NCBI GenBank assembly: GCA_002633005.1
Contig: NMRA01000473.1
Location: 1 to 64,000 of the forward strand
Direction: 5' to 3'
DNA from: Phoronis australis
Lineage: Eukaryota; Phoronida; Phoronidae
Length of the DNA stretch: 64,000 nucleotides
The notes under the pieces were generated by a model, which worked only from the letters and a program-made list of their open reading frames with translations, was not told where the DNA came from and ran no database searches. The translations under genes and the position numbers were made by a program. Position 1 is the stretch's first letter, and each line of letters starts with the position of its first letter. This document shows, piece by piece, positions 1 to 8,506 of this stretch.

Positions 1-667
1 TCTCAACCTTCTTCAGACAATTAATGACAATAACATAAACATGTTAGTATTCATCAACAGAGCTCCAATCATTGTTATCAGCAATCCTCTTTCAATGACT
101 TTGCAATAATAGACCAGGCAGAAACAACAAAGGAGCTTAAAATTCCTGAGGCTCTACACATCAGTTGGTGCAAGCCCAATCTCAATAGGCAACTGGCACA
201 CCACAGGTTGTCATTGTTGTTCTAGTTTATTGTCACTCCCTGTAACTGACTGTGTCTGTGTTTCATTACTTGTTGCTGGGCCTAGCTAGGTGGCCACTAT
301 ACTCTCTCTTCTGATGATGGTGTTTGAATAAATGACACCGAAACATGTCAAGTCGATTTAAAACCATGGTTGTTTTTATTAACATAAACATTCTCCAAGT
401 TGGGATTGTGAAAAATTAATTATTTTGCTCAAAGTCAAGAATTACTGGAAAGACCACAAAATTACTTACTCTGTAGAATGAAATCACATTGTCTGAAATT
501 TGAGAAATGTGATGAACGTCAAAATCATCCTCGTCCCAAGTTCCAGAATCAAGAAAGTTCAATTATTGCAGAAGTGCCCCATATTCTAGAGACTGTCCTA
601 AATTTGAAATTTTTCTTGTAACTTCTTTTATTGAAATTATTTCTGATGTCAATATTTTACTTTATAG
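1..667. other. CPQ intron sequence with possible retroelement end
   Basis: No coding exon is recognised upstream of 668. The only structured piece is the hammerhead-like core at 311-344. The rest is unique-looking AT-rich sequence. Confidence 0.5.
311..344 (+). ncRNA. Hammerhead-ribozyme-like core
   Basis: CTGATGA (311-317) is followed by a stem GGTGT/ACACC with a loop of about 11 nt and then GAAAC (340-344). This is the conserved catalytic layout of a hammerhead ribozyme. A short stem III can be drawn as CATG, followed by UC. Stem I pairing upstream is only partial. Such cores are known from the ends of Penelope-like and related retroelements, so nearby DNA (about 200-390) may be a decayed element end in a CPQ intron. 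Confidence 0.5.
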
Positions 668-853
668 GCAATAAAGATGCTACAAATGTGATGAGTCATA
701 TTGTGTCCTTGTTGACTGCCCTTAACACTACAAAGCTCTACAGATATGGTGGTGAAACAGACATAGCTCAGTGGGCCCAGCACAGAGTACCTGCTGCTTC
801 GCTGCAAGTGTCTGGGGCAGGTGACAAGTACTTCTACTTCCACCATACAGAAG
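668..853 (+). CDS. CPQ: CPQ penultimate visible exon
   Basis: Reads NKDATNVMSHIVSLL, then GGETDIAQWAQHRVPAASL, then KYFYFHHTEG. It begins with two bases of a split Gly codon and leaves one base at the donor GTCAGT. GETDI and the VPAASL stretch match the conserved CPQ substrate-pocket region. Confidence 0.85.
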
Positions 854-2496
854 GTCAGTTTAGAACATGCTATGTTTACTTACTTAATGCGAGTCCTTAA
901 TAAACACAGTCCAATAGGCCTAGGCTAGATTGCATTAAATTTCAAAAATAGTAACTTCTTAATAAGTGTGGTTGTTGGATGACCTCAAAAATCATTGTTA
1001 ACAATAGTTAGATAACAAGCAATTGTGTGATGCCATTGTTGTTAATCAGCATGTAACTGGGCCCTAGCATATGTACAGTATAGCTTAGCATAACACAGGA
1101 TTACAGGTCATGTTGCATTGCATAGAATATTGCAAAACAATGTAACTGACTGTAGCCCAGCCTAGTATACCCCTTGCATTATATATTGTAACATAACTCT
1201 GAATAGTAACACAACTGTAAAATAGCACAGAATAGCACAACTGTAACATAGCACAGTCTTCCACAACAGTAACATAGCACAGAACAGCACAACTGTAAAA
1301 TAGCACAGAATAGCACAACTGTAAAATAGCACAGAATAGCACAACAGTAACATAGCACAGTCTTCCACAACTGTAACACAGCACAGAACAGCACAACTGT
1401 AAAATAGCACAGAATAGCACAACTGTAACATAGCATAGACTACCACAACAGTAACATAGCACAGACTAGCACAACTGTAACATAGCACAGATTAGCACAA
1501 CTGTAACATAGCACAGATTAGCACAACTGTAACATAGCACAGATTAGCACAACTGTAACATAGCACAGATTAGCACAACTGTAACGTGGCACAAATTAGC
1601 ACAACTGTAACATAGCACAGAATAGCACAACTGCAACATAGCTCTGAATAGCATGGCCCAACTTTGTTTAAGCAATATATGCTGTAGTTTTACTGGTACT
1701 TTAAATTACCAGAGTATTAAAATTTGGCTATGACATTGAAGCAATTTACAAATTACTTAGCAAGTTGCATTAAATCTTGTGAAAGAAAGTTGATCAAAAC
1801 GTAATGGTAAATGTTACAGATACCTTGTTTATACAGAGCAATTCCATTTTTTAATTTTACTGTTCTGGTACCATCATATTTAGCTTTTGGATAAAGACAT
1901 AACTGTCACATCAGCACGTCAGTAATTTGGTGTGGTTGAGCAAAAAGTGCAACTATGTCGTGAATCTTTTATTGGATTTCAGTTTTTATCAAGAGTGGTC
2001 CAAAGTTGTATACATATATTTGTATTTGAGTGCTCCAAAGCTGAACACAGCGCTGCATAGCATAGGATAACATGGCATAAAATAGGATAACATAGCATAA
2101 TATGGCAGTTTGTAGTTTAGTTAAGGAATGATTTGCTTTATTTGCGACATGCGTCATTATTTCCCTTGCGTAAAGGGAGTTACCTTCAGATACCAAGACA
2201 ATATGGCCATCAGCCAAATTCCAGGCATTTCTTTTAAAACTAATTTCACTTCAGTTTATGGATTAGAAGGTGATGTCATTGCTTTGGTAATCAATTAGAC
2301 CTTGGAAGAAAGGTGATATGCTTAACACTATAATATGATTTGTGGCAACTTTTAAAACATTACGTGAAAGAGAGGTTGTTATTTTGCAGGAGACACTATG
2401 AGTGTACTGGACCCACACCAACTGAATCTCTGCTCGGCTTTGTGGACTGCAGTGGCCTATGTAGTAGCTGATCTTGAGTGCATGTTACCTAGATAA
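668..2496 (+). CDS. CPQ: Carboxypeptidase Q-like, 3' end (two last exons)
   Basis: This is the end of a CPQ (plasma glutamate carboxypeptidase) gene; the family is secreted or lysosomal M28 zinc dipeptidases. Two exons are visible: 668-853, after a TTTATAG acceptor and ending at GAAG/GTCAGT, and 2390-2496, after TTTTGCAG. One base left by the first exon plus two bases of the second complete a Gly codon, giving HHTEGDTMSVLD. Human CPQ has a closely similar FHHSHGDTM stretch that carries a metal-binding His, and the end of the protein (YVVADLECMLPR then TAA at 2494-2496) also matches the family C terminus. Earlier exons with the rest of the active site lie left of the window. Orientation is away from the phosphatase gene, so the two genes converge. 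Identification rests on family recall, not a search. Confidence 0.85.
1200..1665. repeat. 26-bp minisatellite
   Basis: About 17 imperfect copies of a 26-bp unit built on AACATAGCACAGATTAGCAC plus AACTGT. It lies in the last CPQ intron (854-2389). The long minus-strand Cys/Tyr-rich reading frames here are repeat artefacts. The rest of that intron shows nothing I can assign. Confidence 0.95.
2390..2496 (+). CDS. CPQ: CPQ terminal exon
   Basis: Starts two bases into a codon after TTTTGCAG. It encodes DTMSVLDPHQLNLCSAL, then WTAVAYVVADLECMLPR, then the stop TAA. The length and ending fit the usual CPQ C terminus. Confidence 0.85.
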
Positions 2497-2905
2497 CTTG
2501 TTTGTCATCCTAGTGTAGTTAGAAAGGCAGACTTACACAACTTCTGGCATTTACTTATTGCATAGCAGAAAAGCAATCTCAAAACAATCGTGGGACTAAT
2601 TATCTGGAAGGCAGGTTAAGATGCTGTAATTGTCATGCCACGTTGCTCATATCTTCCTTTAATTATGAAGCAAAACTAAATCTGAATTGAGCACCATTAT
2701 GCATTAACATTACAGTGTATATTAGTTAAGCCTATGTTGTTGCTTTAAAGAGTTCCCACCATGCATTTTCTTACTTTTTCAGGTTTGAGTTAGCTAATAT
2801 GAATCGAATACCATAAAATCTTGCTAAATAGGCACTTTTTATGCCAAATAGTGGCAACTTTTTTAATTTTGAACAAAAATTACTTATTTCTAAGTTTCCC
2901 GCCAA

Positions 2906-3214
2906 ATGATGCAATGGGTGGAAGACGGTTGGCCGCTTGACAATCATTTGCAATGTCGGAACACTGCAGGTCAGAAGACAATGACAATATTAGGCGAGAA
3001 TTGGACAATTATTATGCAGACAGAGAGGAGAGTGGATACGGGCACTTATACTCAAGTACTTGAAGAATCAGACAATGAATTCGATTTCCCATTTAGCGAA
3101 CTTTCGTCGGGTTTCAGGCCGTATGAACTCGACCCACTTGCACGAGAAATGACATATGTGAGCCACAACCAACTCTACCAAGTGGTGGTCACTACTCACA
3201 AAATAGACACTTAA
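2906..3214 (+). pseudogene. Transposon ORF with P2X7-like motif
   Basis: A 102-codon open frame in the left part of the TTAA element. Residues about 50-75 are acidic and then read SSGFRPYELDPLARE. This resembles the 'G-x-x-PY-x-x-EP' motif that opens the P2X7-type intracellular zinc module found in many invertebrate transposon-linked proteins. The cysteine cluster expected after it is not visible, so this is a truncated or first-exon piece. A chance frame cannot be excluded, but the matching motif in the larger family (18034-18123) argues against that. Confidence 0.45.
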
Positions 3215-3559
3215 TAATTACTGACAAAGGCCACAGCCAACCTGGGTTACTCGTATTCACTATTGCCGTGATGGAATGAGCACAGTCTAAACACAATATG
3301 CATAAGCCTACTTGTAGTAGCACTCGATCTGGGCCGGGGTCCAGGGCCTGGCATCACTCGCCCTAGAATGGAAGCAGTTTGTTCGTTATTTACAAAATTT
3401 GCAAATGCACTTACTTGGTGGTGAGTCCTTCATTGTAACGCCGCTTATGTGTGTGGTCGAAACACGATTCTTTGAAATGTGCCGATCAAAGTGTGGCTTA
3501 CGCCAAACTGAATCTCATGTTCCACACTGACACTCCACACTCTTGTTCGGCGCACAATC

Positions 3560-3706
3560 ATGGGTGGCGCAGCACTGAAAAAAGTGGGGGCTAAACTCTC
3601 CCCCCCAGCCCTCCTGTGTTGCACTGCCTATAGACCATGGGCGGCTTTGCCCTAAAAAGGTGGGGGGCTATAGCCCTACCCCAGGCCCCTATGGTGCGCC
3701 GCCCAT
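3560..3706. repeat. Two-unit hairpin repeat
   Basis: Two roughly 70-bp units in tandem. Each starts ATGGGYGGC, continues with a GCACTGAAAAAA-type block (partly diverged in the second unit) and a G-rich/CTATAGCC/C-rich block, and ends with a sequence complementary to its start (GCCGCCCAT at the far end). The same arrangement occurs at 28067-28209, so this is a dispersed family. Here it sits between the two facing frames of the TTAA element. Confidence 0.75.
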
Positions 3707-3817
3707 GACAAACCGGTGCCATTTTTGTGCAACTTTCACGTATTTAGGAAATTTGAACACTAAGACGTTCACAGTCAAGTTGTTGTTACCACAGTTTCCA
3801 CAAACGCACCTTTTCAT
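3705..3817 (-). pseudogene. THAP-domain N-terminal remnant
   Basis: The minus strand from the ATG at 3817 reads MKRCVCGNCGNN, then VFKFPKYVKVAQKWHRFV. This matches the start of a THAP C2CH zinc finger: C-x2-4-C, then a 'FP...KW' stretch. The second Cys-His pair is not found in frame, because a hairpin-pair repeat (3560-3706) follows immediately. It is inferred to be the DNA-binding end of a dead transposase. Confidence 0.5.
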
Positions 3818-4144
3818 GTCTGAAAAAGACGGCTCCACGCGGACTTTCTTCACAACTCCTCAGTATCGCACTGGTAAAACAACAACGGCTGAGGCGGTCT
3901 TCCACCCATTGCGTACAAACTTGATAACAGAAAAATATATTTTTAAAATTTTTTGATTGTTTCGTAGCAACAGGTGTACTAAAGGCTATTAAATCTGTTA
4001 AGATGTAATAATTAAATTCCTTTTTGAGACACAGGGTAATGGTGGGAACTCTTTAAAGCAAATTGCTCATATGTTGTCCATCAAACAACCAGCCTTCCTT
4101 CATGCTGAATATTTGTCCAGCAAGAAGGCTGTTGCACTATTAAG

Positions 4145-4204
4145 TGTATGTGTGAATGTACTATTGTACCGAGATCTCAGCACAATAGTACATTCACACA
4201 TACA
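4145..4204. repeat. Perfect 23-bp hairpin
   Basis: TGTATGTGTGAATGTACTAT plus TGT at 4145-4167 is exactly complementary to 4182-4204, with a 14-nt loop that itself contains the palindrome GAGATCTC. A perfect stem of this length is rare by chance. It could be a tiny foldback element or a small-RNA precursor; no flanking evidence decides. Confidence 0.8.
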
Positions 4205-4756
4205 TCGTGATATTTGACACACCAGGGGTGCATTCCCTAGGCCAGGTTTCTAGTAGAAAGGTGACCACCAGCAAGACTACCCAAAATCGTGCAAGTCAAA
4301 AAGCAAATGTTTTATGAATATGCCCAAAACCTTACTGGCGTAACCTATCAGAATGACTGATACTGAACTGAAGTGATTGGTTGATGAAGTTGAGATGTTG
4401 AATTATGGAATGAAATTCATGGTAGACATTTCACTGTTTCCATTCTGTGAGTCACATTTCTCACTGCAAATGCCTGGCTGTTGTCTTTGGTCTATGGAAC
4501 AACCCTGTTTCCATCAAGGAAAAAGGTACCATATGTTGATCCCCCTGTTTCAGTTCATGAAATTAGGATTTTGCACCTATTTAGTTTTGGACAAGCCGAC
4601 TAGTACTGTGAGTGCTACTGGCAGTTGTTTTGGTTTTGAATTTGATAGCCACTGTTTGCCCAATCACTCAAAAGATTGTCATGAAATGTGGCAGGCTGTC
4701 TCAATTCCTTTCTGTGAGGGGACAGCAACCATAATGGTGCTCCACTTAGTGGCAGT

Positions 4757-5275
4757 TTATTGTTTGCTAACAGTGAGACTTTCATGAACCTCAGCAGATT
4801 TCTTTGATTTGAGGTGCTGGCGATAGGCTACAATTTTAGCACGATTTTGATTTGACTTCTGTTTGCTCTGTCTGTCAAACCATTTGTACGGTAAAGTCGT
4901 GTGATTTTCGGACGGCCCGCCATTTTCGACCAAAAATAAATATTTCCGAAATGAGTTTTTCATAGTCCACGAAATTCGTACAAGGTCCAAAAACTGTTTT
5001 TCAATGATCTTTGAATTTCGGACAATGTCATAAACGTCGGATTTTTGTCCGCGCCTTTCGGACAAGGAAAATTTTAGAAACGCTAATTTGGGATCGTATG
5101 TGAGAAGTTCATACAACTTGACATGAATATTGAGGACATGTCCGCCAGTTTTTGGTGCACCCCTAATGGCAGTTGCGTAATTTTGTTCTATTTTGCATTT
5201 AAAATTTTTTAAAACAATTGTGGTTTGAAGTTCATTTAAGATGAATGCAAGCCCAGATACTAAAGGTGTTGCCAA
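4757..5275 (-). other. Unassigned 172-codon open frame
   Basis: The longest frame in the otherwise gene-free stretch 4057-5310. The product is basic, with a Lys/Gln-rich end (KWFDRQSKQKSNQNRAK). I recognise no domain, and no acceptor or donor links it to other exons. It may be a decayed transposon frame or chance. The sequence at 4365-4440 resembles 12462-12560, so repeat DNA is present beside it. Confidence 0.2.
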
Positions 5276-5310
5276 CTCCGATAACTCTCCTGTGATAAAT
5301 ATATATCTTA

Positions 5311-6185
5311 AAGCTGGCTATTAACCAGTGCTCTGTTCTATTCTATAAACATGGTCTCAACATATTTTTTACTTAGAAAAGAAGTTATTTCTGTGTTTAC
5401 AGCCAACTGATAGTCTGTGTCTTCAACCGATAGTCTGTGTTTACAACTGATAGTCTGTGTTTACAACTGATAGTCTGTGTTTACTACAAATTGTCTGTAT
5501 TTACAACCAACTGATTGTCTGTGCTTACAACTGATAGTCTGTGTTTACAACCTATAGTCTGTTTACAACCAACTGATAGTCTGTGTTTACAACTTATAGT
5601 CTGTTTACAACCAACTCATGGATCTTCATTACTCAAAACCATGCTTAATGCTTTAAAGCTGACAGTGACAACCCTGTATGAAGAGTCTGGTGACAAGCAA
5701 TACTGATTTGTCAGCTCTTTCATAGCCTGGAATCTCTCTGATGATAAGGAGCAGCTTGAAACCAATTTCTACTGTGAGTGGTCTGAATTAAAATTTCTTT
5801 TTTTGTGATTGAATTAGGATATGTATCCGCTTTAAGTACTTGGTAACCAGGCCTTATTCTGGACTCCCAGTGAATGAAAGCGATGACTACCTTCATTTGA
5901 AGTTAGTTGGGTTCATGGATGCACCAACGTGGGCGCATATCAGTGTTTTGTCTAGATCTTGTTTCAGAATATTCTGGTATTTAAAAGTAGGATAGTAGGA
6001 TTTTTGCTCAGTTCTAAAATCTGTAGAAGTTTATACCTTTTGTATTGTTCTTGTACATCTTTATATTAACTTATAGTTTTATTTTCTTTTTAATCCAAAT
6101 GTAGATTTATCTGGCCTGTGCCAAACTAAATTGAGGTTGATTTACTCCCTTAGTATTGTTTTGTTTATACAGAGTATACGCCACT
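5311..6185. repeat. Tandem segmental duplication, copy 1
   Basis: This copy runs from AAGCTGGCTATTAACCAGTG to ATACGCCACT and is repeated at 6458-7396 with only scattered differences. It contains a minisatellite (5401-5622; 20-24 bp units on TGATAGTCTGTGTTTACAAC). No gene is recognised. Copy 2 ends just downstream of the phosphatase gene's polyadenylation signal. Confidence 0.9.
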
Positions 6186-6452
6186 NGAACTCGGTGTATT
6201 TTTAGGGGTTTTACATCGAAGTTTGATGATTTATTGGTGTAAAACGATGAATTCAAGCGATAAGCTGACACTAGTAACCGTGTTGTGAACTGCTGAACAG
6301 ACTGCGTGTGAAACCAATTACGTCATTGGATAATTTCAACGCCTCAGTCTGCCATCAGGTGTCAGGTAACGCAACCGTACGTGCCGTTATGGAGTAGAAC
6401 TACTCGATCTAAATTGATACAAATTAGGTTGTTTTTGGGGTGGCATGCTCCT
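6186..6452 (-). mobile_element. Kolobok-like terminal fragment between duplication copies
   Basis: After a single ambiguous base at 6186, this is the terminal arm of the large TTAA family (compare 22430-22680). It ends GGTGGCATGCTCCT followed by TTAA. The other end of the element is missing, so it is a truncated insertion or an assembly join at the ambiguous base. Confidence 0.75.
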
Positions 6453-6457
6453 TTAAA

Positions 6458-7396
6458 GCTGGCTATTAACCAGTGCTCTGTTCTAGATGGAAACTTCTAC
6501 AAACATGGTCTCAACATATTTTTTACTTAGATAAGAAGTAATTTCTGCGTTTACAGCCAACTGATAGTCTGTGTTTACAACCGATTGTCCGACTGTATTT
6601 ACAACCAACTGATTGTCTGTGCTTATTTGATAGTCTGTGTTTACAATCAACTGATAGTCTGTGTTTACAACCTATAGTCTAAGTTTACAACCAACTAATA
6701 GTCTATGTTTACAACCTGTAGTCTGTTTACAACCAACTGGTAGTCTGTGTTTACAACTGATAGTCCGTGTTTACAACCAACTGATAGTCTGTTTTTACAA
6801 CCTGTAGTCTGTGTTTACAACCAACTCATGGATCTTCCTTACTCAAAACCATGCTTAATGCTTTAAAACTGACAGTGACAACCCTGTATGAAGAGTCTGG
6901 TGACAAGGAATACTGATTTGTCAGCTCTTTCATAGGCCTGGAATCTCTCTGAGGATAAGGAGCAGCTTGAAACCAATTTCTACTGTGAGTGGTCTGAATT
7001 AAAATTTCTTTTTTTGTGATTGAATTAGGATATGTATCCGCTTTAAGTACTTGGTAACCAGGCCTTATTCTGGACTCCCAGTGAATGAAAGCGATGACTA
7101 CCTTCATTCGAAGTTAGTTGGCTTCATGGATGCACCAAGTGGGCGCATATCAATGTTTTGTCTTGATCTTGTTTCACAATATTCTGGTATTTAAAAGTAG
7201 GATAGTAGTATTTTTGCTCAATTCTAAAATCTGTAGAAGTTTATACCTTTTGTATTGTTCTTGTACATCTTTATATTAACTTATAGTTTTATTTTCTTTT
7301 TAATCCAAATGTAGATTTATCTGGCCTGTGCCAAACTAAATTGAGGTTGATTTACTCCCTTAGTAGTGTTTTGTTTATACAGAGTATACGCCACTA
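6458..7396. repeat. Tandem segmental duplication, copy 2
   Basis: Second copy of 5311-6185, including a longer version of its minisatellite (6551-6830). After 7396 the sequence becomes unique and runs into the 3' flank of the phosphatase gene. Confidence 0.9.
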
Positions 7397-7421
7397 GAAA
7401 TTCTTGTTATTGTACTTGTAC

Positions 7422-7427
7422 TTTATT
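7422..7427 (-). promoter_or_regulatory. Likely polyadenylation signal AATAAA
   Basis: AATAAA on the minus strand about 65 bases past the stop codon of the propeller-phosphatase gene. It is the nearest canonical signal. Confidence 0.6.
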
Positions 7428-7492
7428 TTGGCAATGTTAGTTTCAATAAAGTAACAACAAATTAGGAACAGATGCTCATTGATTTACTTTCT

Positions 7493-8506
7493 CTATTTGG
7501 GATTCTTTTTCGTAAAATCATAAACCTTTTTGCCGTATTTATCGACGTAGGTCACGGTTACGTAATTGCCTTGTATTTCGAACCCGGTAAATCCATATTG
7601 CTTTTTGCTCAAGAAGATCTTTACACCTTTATCTTTAACGTCACGAACAGCTTGCGAGTCTTCCGAGTATAATTTGGACCCTGAACCGGATATGACGTAG
7701 TCGACGATGTGGCTTGAAGATGGTTTGGCTAAATGTTGAAGGTTATGGTCATGGCCGGCGATGTACAGCGCTACTTTGTATTGCTCCATCAGAGGGCGAT
7801 AGTATTGGTACATGCCACGTGTGGAACTGAAACGCCCGTGTGGACCTGTAGAGAACACTGGGTGGTGGCCGCACACAATGATCCAGTCCCCTCTCGAGTT
7901 TCTCAACTCATTCTTGAACCAATTCAGTTGTGTCTTGTCGTTACCAGATCGTCCCGTCTGGGTGTCGATCATTATAAAGTGCACTCGCTGTGAGCCAGCT
8001 TGCTTGTAAAAGGAGTAGTAAAGTTTGGGAAAGTACCATCGGCTGTCTCGTCGACCAAGTTCTATCTGGTGGTTCGCCCGGTCATAACGGTGATCGTGGT
8101 TTCCAACGATGACATACCACGGTTTCTTGAGTGATGATTGGTCGTACACCTTTCTCCACGTGTTGTCAACTTGACTGTCTCTATAACTTGTTATTCCGTT
8201 CTCATAAAAGTTGTCGCCCAATGCCAACACGAACTGGGCGTTTTTGGATTTCGCCCAATCAGCCATCTTGTCTGCTACCGCTCGTTGACTACTGCCTGGC
8301 TTCCCCCAATCGCCAAGGCCGACGAAAGTGAGTCTGTCACCTGATGCTCTAGCCGGTTTCGTTATGACATTGCCTGGGTCGACTACAGGCTTGGTGGAAT
8401 CTCCTCGTGCAAAGTAATGCAGGTCCTCGCCTGATCCCTCGCTGATTGTGTAGTATCCCTTACTGTCGTGGCTCCAGGCGATGGACTCACGTACGGACTC
8501 GTGCAC
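7493..8506 (-). CDS. Fusion gene exon 5 (last blade plus acid phosphatase)
   Basis: Starts after GGTACCTAG with VHESVRESIAWSHDSKGYYT, which closes the propeller. A short linker (VVDPGNVITKPARASG) follows, then the complete metallophosphatase domain to TAG at 7493-7495. The two domains share this one exon, so the fusion does not depend on any splice prediction. Confidence 0.9.
   Translation of the reverse strand: MHESVRESIAWSHDSKGYYTISEGSGEDLHYFARGDSTKPVVDPGNVITKPARASGDRLTFVGLGDWGKPGSSQRAVADKMADWAKSKNAQFVLALGDNFYENGITSYRDSQVDNTWRKVYDQSSLKKPWYVIVGNHDHRYDRANHQIELGRRDSRWYFPKLYYSFYKQAGSQRVHFIMIDTQTGRSGNDKTQLNWFKNELRNSRGDWIIVCGHHPVFSTGPHGRFSSTRGMYQYYRPLMEQYKVALYIAGHDHNLQHLAKPSSSHIVDYVISGSGSKLYSEDSQAVRDVKDKGVKIFLSKKQYGFTGFEIQGNYVTVTYVDKYGKKVYDFTKKNPK

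Larger units (their letters stand above)
2749..4052. mobile_element. TTAA-flanked DNA transposon remnant (Kolobok-like)
   Basis: The ends are inverted repeats beginning AGAGTTCCCACCAT, flanked by TTAA on both sides (2745-2748 and 4053-4056). The palindrome continues five bases outside the TTAA, so the exact ends are slightly uncertain. Inside, a plus-strand frame carries a P2X7-like motif and a minus-strand frame carries a THAP-like zinc-finger start, facing each other. TTAA targets plus THAP domains are the signature of the Kolobok superfamily. No full transposase remains. Confidence 0.7.

Noticed and set aside
1085-1488. Overlapping Cys/Tyr-rich minus-strand frames of up to 125 codons
   Set aside because: They are translations of the 26-bp minisatellite in several frames; a 26-bp period keeps stops rare by composition.
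4377-4787. 136-codon plus-strand frame
   Set aside because: No domain, no splice context, and part of it matches repeat DNA at 12462-12560.
7733-8344. Plus-strand frames opposite the phosphatase exon
   Set aside because: They are antisense shadows of a long, motif-confirmed coding exon.
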